A stretch of 64,000 nucleotides of DNA, taken from contig NZ_JAFBBO010000001.1 of NCBI RefSeq assembly GCF_016907235.1, forward strand, positions 2,666,001 to 2,730,000, given 5' to 3'. This stretch comes from Oerskovia jenensis. Lineage in GTDB: Bacteria; Actinomycetota; Actinomycetes; Actinomycetales; Cellulomonadaceae. Both the position numbers and the translations under genes were made by a program. Each line of letters begins with the position of its first letter. The first letter of the stretch is position 1. Below are positions 38,329 to 45,844 of this stretch, in pieces. Below the pieces are notes generated by a model that saw nothing but the letters and a program-made list of their open reading frames with translations, had not been told where the DNA came from and did not search any database.

Positions 38329-38709
38329 ATGGAATTCTGGGACTTCTTCTGGCTTCTGATCTGGTGGTTCGTCTTCATCGCGTACCTGATGGTGCTCTTC
38401 CAGATCCTCACCGACCTGTTCCGCGACCACACGCTCAGCGGTTGGTGGAAGGCGCTGTGGATCGTGGGTCTGGTCTTCATCCCGTTCCTGACGGCGCTGA
38501 TCTACATCATCGCCCGCGGCAAGGGCATGACGGAGCGTCATCTCGCGGCCGCCAATGCCGCCAAGGCGCAGGCCGACTCCTACATCCGCGAGGTCGCGAC
38601 GGGCGGCCAGTCCCCGACCGACCAGATCGCCACGGCCAAGGCTCTCCTCGACGCGGGGACCATCACGCCCGACGAGTTCGCGTCGCTCAAGGCCAAGGCG
38701 CTCGCCTGA
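38329..38709 (+). CDS. PLDc_N/SHOCT membrane protein
   Basis: A 126-aa protein, ATG 38329. Two membrane spans form the PLDc_N-type N-terminal hairpin: FWDFFWLLIWWFVFIAYLMV-like segment (residues about 3-28) and WWKALWIVGLVFIPFLTALI (about 43-62) with the conserved YIIARGKGM end. After an Ala/Gln helix comes a C-terminal SHOCT motif (TDQIATAKALLDAGTITPDE then FASLKAKALA). Such proteins are phage-shock-like or general stress membrane proteins. It is divergent from the SpoIIE regulator gene and may be a target of it. Confidence 0.88.
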   Translation: MEFWDFFWLLIWWFVFIAYLMVLFQILTDLFRDHTLSGWWKALWIVGLVFIPFLTALIYIIARGKGMTERHLAAANAAKAQADSYIREVATGGQSPTDQIATAKALLDAGTITPDEFASLKAKALA

Positions 38710-38804
38710 GCCTCGCGCTCTCGCACGGCCCGACGGCGGAGCCCACCTCTCCCGCCGCTCCACCTCCCGGGCGCGCGAGCAGCGGCGCGGTGCACGGACA
38801 GGTC

Positions 38805-38844
38805 GTCAGGAGCGGCCCGGGCAGACACCCGGGCCGCTCCTGAC
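38805..38844 (+). terminator. terminator after the SHOCT membrane gene
   Basis: Perfect 17-bp arms (GTCAGGAGCGGCCCGGG with CCCGGGCCGCTCCTGAC) and a 6-nt loop CAGACA. It lies 95 bp after the stop and 36 bp before the ZapE gene start. Confidence 0.85.
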
Positions 38845-38879
38845 GGCTCGCTCCAGGGAGCGTCGCGTACCCTCGGGCG

Positions 38880-39977
38880 GTGGACGAGGCGCACCCGAGG
38901 GACCTGGCCGACGCCCTGGCGGGCGCACCGACCGTGGTGCGCGACGCCGTCGGGCAGGACGCCGCCCGACGCGGCTTCTCGGTCGACCCCGGCCAGGAAC
39001 CCGCCGCCCGAGCCCTCGACGCCCTCGCCGCGCGCCTCGCCGAACCCCCCTCCGACGCACTGAGCGGCCTGTACCTCTGGGGTCCCGTGGGGCGCGGCAA
39101 GACCTGGCTCATGGACGTGTTCCTCGCGGCCGTCGCCCGGCGGGACGACCGCGACGACGCGGTCCGTGTCCACTTCCACGACTTCCTGCGCCGCCTGCAC
39201 GGCGAGCGTTTCCACCGCGGGTCGATCGACGCGGCGCTCGACGTGATCGTCGGCGAGGCGCGGCTGGTCTGCTTCGACGAGTTCCACGTGCACGACGCGG
39301 GCGACGCGATGCTCGTCGCCCGGGCCGTCCGTGCCCTCGACGAGCGCGGGGTGCGCGTGGTCCTCACGTCGAACTACCCGCCGTCGGGCCTCCTGCCGAG
39401 CCCCGCCTACCACCACCTGTTCGTCCCGACGATCGACCTGCTGACCGCGCGCCTCGACGTCGTCGAGATCGGCGGCGACCGCGACCACCGGCACGCACCC
39501 AGCGAGGAGACGGGCGGCTTCCGGGGAGGTTCGTTCGTGTGGCCCGCGACCGACGCCCGCCTCGCGGCCGCCGGCCTCGCGCGGCCCGAGCCCGGCGAGG
39601 CGACGACCGTGCGCATCGGATCGCGCGAGCACCCGGTCCTCGCGGCCCGGGACGTCACGGTGTGGCTCGGTTTCGCGCACTGGTGCACGGGACGCACCGC
39701 GGTCTCGGACGTCCTGCACCTCGCCGACCGCTTCGGGTCCGTGGTGCTCGACGGCGTCCCTGCCCTGGGTGCGCAGGCCCCCGACACGGGGCAACGGTTC
39801 GCGAACCTCGTCGACGTGCTGTGCGACCGCGACGTGCCGCTGCACGTCCTGGCCCTTCAGGACCCCGACGAGACGCTGCGCAGGCACGGTGAGGAGGGCG
39901 TCGCGCTCGACGTCGAGCGCACCGCGAGCCGCCTCGCGCTGCTGCGACGGCTGGGGCCGGTGCCGACGGGGCGTTGA
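38880..39977 (+). CDS. zapE: cell division protein ZapE-like AFG1 ATPase
   Basis: A 365-aa AAA-type ATPase starting GTG 38880. Walker A is GLYLWGPVGRGKTWLMDVFL (about 62-81), followed by the AFG1 signature HFHDFLRRLHGERF; Walker B is LVCFDEFHVHDAGDAM; LTSNYPPSGLLPSPAYHHLF carries sensor 1 and the conserved SNYPP. A C-terminal insertion (TVRIGSREHPVLAARDVTVW) and HVLALQDPDETLRRH-type end complete the family fold. In E. coli ZapE acts at the division ring under stress; mitochondrial relatives handle misfolded membrane proteins. In this lineage the role is unproven. Confidence 0.9.
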   Translation: MDEAHPRDLADALAGAPTVVRDAVGQDAARRGFSVDPGQEPAARALDALAARLAEPPSDALSGLYLWGPVGRGKTWLMDVFLAAVARRDDRDDAVRVHFHDFLRRLHGERFHRGSIDAALDVIVGEARLVCFDEFHVHDAGDAMLVARAVRALDERGVRVVLTSNYPPSGLLPSPAYHHLFVPTIDLLTARLDVVEIGGDRDHRHAPSEETGGFRGGSFVWPATDARLAAAGLARPEPGEATTVRIGSREHPVLAARDVTVWLGFAHWCTGRTAVSDVLHLADRFGSVVLDGVPALGAQAPDTGQRFANLVDVLCDRDVPLHVLALQDPDETLRRHGEEGVALDVERTASRLALLRRLGPVPTGR

Positions 39978-40144
39978 CGTGGTTCGCGGACGTGGCTCGA
40001 GGACGTGCGCGCCGGCCGCTGCCGACCGGTGCCGAGAGGTACCGACGGGAGACGGGCGCCGCGCACCCGGCGCGCGTGGGCGGTCTGCGCGATGATCGGG
40101 AGGGCGGCGCCGCCCCTCGGCGCCCGTGACGCGAAGGAGCCCCC

Positions 40145-40729
40145 ATGGCCGAGGTACTGCTCTTCCACCACTCGCTCGGCCTGACGCCCGGGGTCCGCGC
40201 GTTCGCGGAGACCCTGCGCGAGGCCGGGCACGTCGTGCACCTGCCGGACCTGTACGAGGGCAGGACGTTCCCCGACATCGAGAGCGGCATGGGGTACGTC
40301 GAGCAGATCGGGTTCGACACGATCCTGGCCCGCGGCGCCACGGTCGCGGACGGGCTGCCCGAGGAGCTGGTCTTCGCCGGGTTCTCGCTCGGGGTGGTGC
40401 CCGCGCAGATGCTCGCGCAGACCCGCGAGGGAGCACAGGGCGCCCTGCTGTTCTCCTCGTGCATCCCGACGTCCGAGTTCGGCGACGGCTGGCCGCTCGG
40501 GGTCCCCGTGCAGATCCACGGCATGGACGCCGACCCGATCTTCGTCGACGAGGGGGACCTCGACGCCGCCCGAGCCCTGGTCGAGGCCGCGCCCGGCGAG
40601 GCCGAGCTCTTCCTCTACCCCGGGGACGCGCACCTGTTCGCCGACGCGAGCCTGCCCTCGTACGACGAGCACGCGGCTCGCCTGCTCACCGAGCGGGTCG
40701 TCCGCTTCCTCGACGGGATCGGGGGCTGA
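40145..40729 (+). CDS. dienelactone hydrolase family protein (Ser-nucleophile)
   Basis: A 194-aa alpha/beta hydrolase, ATG 40145 with GAAGGAGCCCCC ahead. VLLFHHSLGLTPGVRAFAET contains the oxyanion region, VHLPDLYEGRTFPDIESG is typical of the family, FAGFSLGVVPAQ is the nucleophile elbow with Ser where classical dienelactone hydrolases have Cys, and PGDAHLFADASLPSYDEHAA contains the catalytic His. The catalytic Asp is probably in VQIHGMDADPIF. Probably an esterase of unknown substrate. A CorC/HlyC fragment begins 6 bp after its stop. Confidence 0.85.
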   Translation: MAEVLLFHHSLGLTPGVRAFAETLREAGHVVHLPDLYEGRTFPDIESGMGYVEQIGFDTILARGATVADGLPEELVFAGFSLGVVPAQMLAQTREGAQGALLFSSCIPTSEFGDGWPLGVPVQIHGMDADPIFVDEGDLDAARALVEAAPGEAELFLYPGDAHLFADASLPSYDEHAARLLTERVVRFLDGIGG

Positions 40730-40735
40730 GGACGC

Positions 40736-40894
40736 CACCAGCTCCTGCCGTCGCTCGCGCTCGTGCGCCGCACCGGGGTGCACCTGGCGATCGTCGTCGA
40801 CGAGTACGGCGGGACGGACGGCATCGTCACGCTCGAGGTCACGCTCTCGGCGCTCGCGGGACCCCACGGAGGGGCGCCCGACGGCGACCGCTGA
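40736..40894 (+). pseudogene. CorC/HlyC-type CBS-domain fragment
   Basis: Without a start codon, this frame reads HQLLPSLALVRRTGVHLAIV then VDEYGGTDGIVTLE and ends ALAGPHGGAPDGDR at TGA 40892-40894. VVDEYGGTDGIVTLED is the near-invariant end of the second CBS domain of the CNNM/CorC/hemolysin family. The full proteins are over 300 aa and continue with a CorC_HlyC domain, so about 50 codons remain and the conserved D-L-V-E-E-I continuation has already decayed to VTLSAL. It is a residue of a deleted gene. Confidence 0.75.
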
Positions 40895-41031
40895 CCGCGC
40901 TTCGGCCTCGCCCCGCGCACGACGTGGGTCACGCGTCGGGGGCGGTGAAAAGAGGTGAGTGCGCTGCCGCACGCCTGTACCGTGCGGAACGCGCAGCAGG
41001 TCGCTGCCCGCGACCTCCGAGGAGCCCTCCC

Positions 41032-41808
41032 TTGTTCTCCCAGACGATCACCGACTTCTGGCGCGCGCCCCTCGTGGGCGGCGACGTCCTGCACCGGGAC
41101 GAGGCGCTCACGGTCGTGAGCAACCCGGGGCTGCCCGAGGACCGTCGCGTCACGGTGCTGACGACCCGTGGCGCGGACGCCTCGGACAGTCCTGCCGCCC
41201 CGACGGCCTCGCTCACCGACGGGCCAGGCGCCGTCCTGGTCGCGGTGACTCCGCAGATCGCGGGTCTCCTGGACCTCGCCGGACCGCGGGCCGTCACCGA
41301 GGCGTCGGTGCGGCGGGCGCTGCAGGACGCGGGCATCACGCTGCACGAGGCCGACTGCGTCTTCCACCTCACGCAGCACGCCACGACCGCCCTGCGCGCC
41401 GAGGCCGACGCGCCGACCGTGCGGCGGCTGACCGCCCTGGACGCCGCGGCCTTCTCCGCGTTCGAGGCGAGCGCGCCCGAGCAGGACCTCGACGACGCGT
41501 ACGTCGAGCTGGACCACTGGGCCGTGTTCGGTGCGTTCGAGGGCGAGCGGCTCGTGGCCGCCGCGAGCACGTACCCCTGGGGGGACTCCCGCCTGGCGGA
41601 CACGGGTGTCCTGACGCTCCCCGACGCACGGGGGAAGGGGCACGCCCGCCAGGTCGTCCGGGCGATCAGCCGCCACGCCCTGTCGCAGGGCTACGAGCCG
41701 CAGTACCGCTGCCAGGTCGACAACGCCGCGTCCCGCGCCCTGGCGGCCCGCGCCGGGTTCACGCAGCTCGGGACGTGGGAGGTCGTCTCGCCCGACTCGG
41801 CGGTCTGA
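41032..41808 (+). CDS. GNAT-domain acetyltransferase
   Basis: A 258-aa protein with a TTG start at 41032, chosen because GAGGAG lies 10 bp ahead. The N-terminal 120 residues form a degenerate GNAT-like half (ALTVVSNPGLPEDRRVTVLT, FHLTQHATTALRAEADAPTV); the C-terminal half has the active pattern AVFGAFEGERLVAAASTYPW, then LADTGVLTLPDARGKGHARQ with the acetyl-CoA loop (RGKGHA) and VDNAASRALAARAGFTQLGT, the usual N-x2-S-x4-x-GF motif. Substrate unknown. The promoter region 40895-41031 also separates it from the CorC fragment. Confidence 0.82.
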   Translation: MFSQTITDFWRAPLVGGDVLHRDEALTVVSNPGLPEDRRVTVLTTRGADASDSPAAPTASLTDGPGAVLVAVTPQIAGLLDLAGPRAVTEASVRRALQDAGITLHEADCVFHLTQHATTALRAEADAPTVRRLTALDAAAFSAFEASAPEQDLDDAYVELDHWAVFGAFEGERLVAAASTYPWGDSRLADTGVLTLPDARGKGHARQVVRAISRHALSQGYEPQYRCQVDNAASRALAARAGFTQLGTWEVVSPDSAV

Positions 41809-42002
41809 GCAGCCGGGAACGGCGCACTCGTCGCCCGGCCCGAGCAACCTCACAGGCCGGCCGCACGTGTATCCGGTGCGACGACACGGACAGGTGAGGG
41901 GGGCGGACCGGCGACTCCCCGCACGTCGGTAGCCTGGGACCTGCGACCAGCACGGCCGGACGTCGGCCGACGACCGGTCGGCCGACGACCAGGAGGACCC
42001 CG

Positions 42003-42404
42003 ATGAGCAGCACCCCCCAATCCGTCCTGTTCGTATGCGTCAAGAACGGCGGCAAGTCGCAGATGGCCGCTGGGCTGGCCCGGAAGATCGCACCCGACGT
42101 GCGGGTCGACTCTGCCGGGACCTCGCCGGGGTCGAGCCTCAACGCGCTCTCGGTCGCCTCGCTCGAGGAGGTCGGCGTCGACCTGTCGGGCGAGCACCCC
42201 AAGCCTCTGACCCCGGAGCTGGTCGCGGCCGCGGACGTCGTGGTCGTCCTCGGCCGCGAGGCGCAGGTGACCACCGACGACGGGACGCCCGTCGTGGTCT
42301 GGGACACCGACGAGCCCTCGCTGCGCGGGATCGAGGGCATGGAACGCATGCGGCTCGTGCGTGACGACATCGCGGCGCACGTGCGCGACCTGCTGGCTCC
42401 CTGA
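42003..42404 (+). CDS. arsC: arsenate-mycothiol transferase (low-molecular-weight phosphatase fold)
   Basis: A 133-aa protein, ATG 42003 with AGGAGG ahead. [20 protein letters not shown] carries the phosphatase-type loop with nucleophile Cys12, but the Arg of the classical C-x5-R is Lys18; this GGKSQMA variant is found in corynebacterial mycothiol-dependent ArsC enzymes, as is [20 protein letters not shown] near the end. Such enzymes join mycothiol to arsenate, which is then reduced by mycoredoxin. No arsenite pump or ArsR lies beside it, so expression and arsenic resistance would depend on distant genes. Just upstream the 15-mer GGTCGGCCGACGACC is partly repeated in tandem. Confidence 0.85.
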   Translation: MSSTPQSVLFVCVKNGGKSQMAAGLARKIAPDVRVDSAGTSPGSSLNALSVASLEEVGVDLSGEHPKPLTPELVAAADVVVVLGREAQVTTDDGTPVVVWDTDEPSLRGIEGMERMRLVRDDIAAHVRDLLAP

Positions 42405-42471
42405 CCCGGAGACCGGAGACCGGAGACCGGACGCCGCAGGGCCAGGCACGAGCACGCGCCCCGCGACGGAG

Positions 42472-42518
42472 ACGACGCGAGGCCCTCCCCGGGTGGACCG
42501 GGAAGGGCCTCGCGTCGT
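42472..42518. terminator. bidirectional terminator between arsC and acyl-CoA ligase
   Basis: 21-bp arms with one mismatch, ACGACGCGAGGCCC and GGGCCTCGCGTCGT at the outside, loop GTGGA. It lies between convergent stops at 42404 and 42530. Upstream, GGAGACC is repeated three times in tandem (42409-42430). Confidence 0.88.
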
Positions 42519-42529
42519 GCCGGGGACGG

Positions 42530-44320
42530 TCAGGCGGTCGGCGCCGCGCCGCCGGTGGAGTGCCCCCCGTGCCCCTCGCCGTCGGTCGGCTTGCCCAGCA
42601 CGTTCTCGCGGACGACGCGGCGCAGCACCTTGCCGATCTGCGAGCGGGGCAGGTCGGGCACGACGAACAGGTGCTTGGGCAGGGCGTAGCGCGCGAGCTT
42701 CTGCTCGCCCCACTCGCGTACGGCCGCGAGGTCGATCGGGAGCCCGCTCGCGGTGCTCTGGTCCTCGTCGAGCACGACGGCCGCGGCCACTCGCTCGTCC
42801 GAGCCCTCGCCGGGCAGGCCCACGACGGCGACGTCCCGGATCCCGGGCATGAGGCGCAGGTGGTCCTCGACCTGCGACGGGTAGATCTTGAACCCGCCGG
42901 TGATGATCATCTCCTTGATGCGGTCGACGAGCGTGACGACGCCGTCCGCGTCCACGGTCACGACGTCGCCCGTGCGCAACCAGCCGCCGTCGAGGAGCTG
43001 GTGAGCCGTCTCCTCGGGGCGGTTCCAGTAGCCCTGGAAGACCTGCGGCCCGTGGATGAGCAGCTCGCCGCGGACCGTGCCGGTCTCGTCCGGTTCGACG
43101 TCCTTGGTCGGGTCGTCCTGGTCGACGACCCGGATGTCGGTGCTCGGGAACGGCAGGCCGAGCGTGCCGGGCCGGCGGTCGGCCGAGACCGGGTTGCCGA
43201 GAGCCACGGGGGACGTCTCGGTCATGCCGTAGCCCTCGATGAGCAGGCCGCCGGTCGCCTCCTCCCAGGTGCGCGCCGTCGTCGGGCTGATGGGCATGGC
43301 CCCCGCGAACGCGAGCCGGATCGAGTGCAGGTCGACGGACTTGCCCGCCGCGCGGGCCTTGGCGGCCGCGACGGCGATGCGGTCGAACATGGGCGCGACG
43401 CCCGGGAGGAAGGTCGCGGGGCGACGCTTCTGCGCGGCCAGGAACGACTCGGCGTCGAACTTGGGGAACGCGACGAGCGTCGCGCCGATGCGCGCGGGCA
43501 GGGTCAGGCAGAACATGAGGCCGAACGCGTGGAAGAACGGCAGGACGCCGTAGACGGTCTCCTTGCCCTCGCGGAACGACGCCCACGCCTGGCCCTGCAC
43601 GGTGTTCGCGACGAGGTTGCGGTGCGTCAGGACCGCGCCCTTGGGCGTGCCCGTCGTGCCGCCCGTGTACTGGAGGAGGGCGACGTCGTCGGCCTCGGGC
43701 TGGGGGGTCGACGGGTCGAGCGGACCTGCGCTCGCGACGAGCCGGTGCCAGTCGGGGACGCCTGCCGTCGCCGGGCCTCGCAGCGCGGCCCTCTGCGTGC
43801 GCGCCGCCGTGACGGGCAGGTGCAGCGCGATGCGCTTGACGAGGGGCAGGTCACGGGCGATGTCGACCGACACGACCGTGCGCAGCCCGGTGCCCGGCTT
43901 CGCGGCGAGGACCGTCGGGACGGCCTTCTGCCAGACGAGCGCGACGGTCGCACCCGAGTCGGCGAGCTGGTGGGCCAGCTCGTCTGACGAGTAGGTGGGG
44001 TTGTGCTCGACGACCGTCGCACCCAGGCGCAGCGCGGCGTAGAACGCGACGAGGTGCGAGGAGCTGTTGGGCATCACGAGCGCGATCCGGTCGCCACGCC
44101 CCACGCCGAGCGTGGACAGGGCGCTCGCGGCGCGGTCCACCTTCTCGGCCAGGTGCGCGTACGTGACGGTCGCACCGAAGAAGTCGACCGCGACCCGGTC
44201 GGGCCAGCGGGCAGCCGCTCGGGCGAGCGCCGCGGTCACGGGCTCGTCGGGGACGTCGACGGTCGCGGGAACCCCTGGGGAGTACCGACTCAGCCAGGGC
44301 TGCTTTGCCAAGGTGTTCAC
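42530..44320 (-). CDS. long-chain fatty acid--CoA ligase (AMP-binding)
   Basis: A 596-aa adenylate-forming enzyme; GTG 44320, within the downstream edge of an operator-like palindrome. P-loop YTGGTTGTPKGAVLTHRN (about 204-221), motif GYGMTETSP for the adenine pocket, GWLRTGDVVTVDADG with the catalytic Asp, VDRIKEMIITGGFKIYPSQV hinge and the acyl-adenylate Lys in SQIGKVLRRVV. The order and length are those of FadD enzymes: ATP-dependent activation of fatty acids to acyl-CoA for oxidation or lipid synthesis. The tail is Gly/His-rich. It stands alone here. Confidence 0.92.
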   Translation of the reverse strand: MNTLAKQPWLSRYSPGVPATVDVPDEPVTAALARAAARWPDRVAVDFFGATVTYAHLAEKVDRAASALSTLGVGRGDRIALVMPNSSSHLVAFYAALRLGATVVEHNPTYSSDELAHQLADSGATVALVWQKAVPTVLAAKPGTGLRTVVSVDIARDLPLVKRIALHLPVTAARTQRAALRGPATAGVPDWHRLVASAGPLDPSTPQPEADDVALLQYTGGTTGTPKGAVLTHRNLVANTVQGQAWASFREGKETVYGVLPFFHAFGLMFCLTLPARIGATLVAFPKFDAESFLAAQKRRPATFLPGVAPMFDRIAVAAAKARAAGKSVDLHSIRLAFAGAMPISPTTARTWEEATGGLLIEGYGMTETSPVALGNPVSADRRPGTLGLPFPSTDIRVVDQDDPTKDVEPDETGTVRGELLIHGPQVFQGYWNRPEETAHQLLDGGWLRTGDVVTVDADGVVTLVDRIKEMIITGGFKIYPSQVEDHLRLMPGIRDVAVVGLPGEGSDERVAAAVVLDEDQSTASGLPIDLAAVREWGEQKLARYALPKHLFVVPDLPRSQIGKVLRRVVRENVLGKPTDGEGHGGHSTGGAAPTA

Positions 44321-44330
44321 TACTACACCG

Positions 44331-44352
44331 TAACCTACGGATGCGTAGGTTA
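44331..44352. promoter_or_regulatory. perfect operator-like palindrome TAACCTACG-GATG-CGTAGGTTA
   Basis: 9-bp perfect arms at 44331-44339 and 44344-44352, ending 10 bp upstream of the acyl-CoA ligase start on its minus-strand side and touching the putative plus-strand start region. A regulator bound here would cover the ligase promoter. It resembles TetR-family operators of fatty-acid genes, but no regulator gene is adjacent. Confidence 0.75.
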
Positions 44353-44459
44353 TGTGTGCGGCGCGTGCGAGGAACCTCGGTGGCGGCTGGGAGCGACCGG
44401 GGCACCACCTGGTACCGGCCGGGGTGGAACCTTTGCCCCCGCGGCTGCGTGTTCTGGTC

Positions 44460-45158
44460 GTGAGGACAACGTACCGACCCCCGCCGAGCAGGTCCGGTGC
44501 ACGGGTCGCAGGGGGCAGCAGCGCGTCGTCAGGACCCGCTCCAGCGAGGTCTCGAGCCGTCAGGGGGCGGCTCCGGGACAGGCTGGACAGGGGGTCGGCG
44601 GGGTCGGTCGTGGTCGTGGTCGGAGGTGTCGGGGGCTCACTCCTCGCGGTCGGGCTGACCTGGCCCTCACCACGACCAGTCCTCAGCGTGGTCCTCCTCG
44701 TTCTCGCGCTGCCCGTGTGCGCGATCATCATCCGGTGGTCGCTCGCGTCGCACCGCGTCACCGTGCGCGGCGCCCGGCTCGTGGCGACCGACGACGACAG
44801 GGGGTGGCTGGTCGTGCGCAGACCGCTGGGCACGGTGCTGCTGGACGGCTCGCGCTTCGGCGTCCTCGATGCGCAGCGGGCGCTCGCGGACCGGGTCGTG
44901 GCCGTGCACCTGTCCGGCCGGGCCGAACGGGCCGAGATCCTCGGACTGCTCGACCGCATCGTGGCCCTGGACCGGCTGGAGCACGGGACGGCAGGGCCCG
45001 TGGCAGGCGACCGGAGCAGGTTCACGACCGAGCAGAGATCGCTCCTGAGCAGGCATGTCCGCGACGGCCTGACACGGGATGTCGAGCTGCTCGAGTCCCG
45101 GCGGACGGGCCCCTCGACCGGAGACCTGCGGCCCTCGGTGCCCGGGGCGCTGCCGTGA
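44460..45158 (+). CDS. membrane protein upstream of SigE-type sigma factor
   Basis: Unknown protein. Start is uncertain: the frame opens at ATG 44352 in the palindrome; GTG 44460 (232 aa) is taken because the preceding part is low-complexity. A Ser/Pro/Arg-rich segment is followed by two hydrophobic spans (SVVVVVGGVGGSLLAVGLTW and VLSVVLLVLALPVCAIIIRW), then a cytosolic domain with strands (ASHRVTVRGARLVATDDDRG, LVVRRPLGTVLLDGSRFGVL) and a helix (AERAEILGLLDRIVALDRLE). It could be a PH-like bacterial membrane domain. Its stop overlaps the sigma-factor start (GTGA), so the three genes form a unit. Confidence 0.6.
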   Translation: MRTTYRPPPSRSGARVAGGSSASSGPAPARSRAVRGRLRDRLDRGSAGSVVVVVGGVGGSLLAVGLTWPSPRPVLSVVLLVLALPVCAIIIRWSLASHRVTVRGARLVATDDDRGWLVVRRPLGTVLLDGSRFGVLDAQRALADRVVAVHLSGRAERAEILGLLDRIVALDRLEHGTAGPVAGDRSRFTTEQRSLLSRHVRDGLTRDVELLESRRTGPSTGDLRPSVPGALP

Positions 45159-45844
45159 CCGCGGTCCTGCCGCTCGTGAGCGGCGGCGACGGCCTGGAGG
45201 ACGGGCCGCGAGGAGTGCCCGACGACGCCGCCGCACCGGACCCGTTCGACGTGGACTTCGCGCGTGGGGGCGGCGCCGACGCCCCCGAGGGCGTGGTGCT
45301 GCGTGCGAGCAGGAACGCCGAGTTCACGGTCTTCATGGAGCAGGCCGTCGGCCCGCTGCACCGCATGGCCTACCTCCTGTGCGGTGACCAGCACCGCGCC
45401 GAGGAGCTCACGCAGCAGACGTTCGAACGCACCTACCGGGCCTGGTCCACGGCCCGCGACGGAGACCCGCTCGTCTACGCGCGCCGGATCCTCGCGAACC
45501 TGCGCGTCGACACATGGCGCCGCACCCGCCGTGAGGTGCTGTCCGGACCGGACGACCTCCGCGACCACTCCGAGGGGATCGCGGGCCCGCCGAGGGCCCG
45601 TACCCCGGCCGGCGCGGTTCCCAGCACCGTGGACGACCGCGACCTGGTCGTCCGCGCCCTTCTGCAGCTCCCCCTCAAGCAACGTCGTGTCGTGGTGATG
45701 CGGCACATGCTCGACCTCTCGGAGACCGAGGTCTCCACAGAGCTCGGCATCCCCGTCGGCACCGTGAAGTCGACCGCGTCCCGGGCGCTCGCCCGGCTCC
45801 GCACGATCCTCGACGACCCCTCCCGGAAGGGCAGCTCCTCATGA
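45155..45844 (+). CDS. SigE-family RNA polymerase sigma factor
   Basis: A 229-aa sigma factor, GTG 45155 in a GTGA overlap. The first 60 residues are acidic and variable; region 2 is LHRMAYLLCGDQHRAEELTQ-QTFERTYRAW (about 68-99), region 4 LPLKQRRVVVMRHMLDLSET-EVSTELGIPVGTVKSTASRA (about 170-209). This matches the actinobacterial SigE-family (extracytoplasmic-function type). The following gene, overlapping by ATGA, encodes a single-span protein likely to act as its regulator. Typical triggers are envelope or antibiotic stress. Confidence 0.88.
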   Translation: MTAVLPLVSGGDGLEDGPRGVPDDAAAPDPFDVDFARGGGADAPEGVVLRASRNAEFTVFMEQAVGPLHRMAYLLCGDQHRAEELTQQTFERTYRAWSTARDGDPLVYARRILANLRVDTWRRTRREVLSGPDDLRDHSEGIAGPPRARTPAGAVPSTVDDRDLVVRALLQLPLKQRRVVVMRHMLDLSETEVSTELGIPVGTVKSTASRALARLRTILDDPSRKGSSS

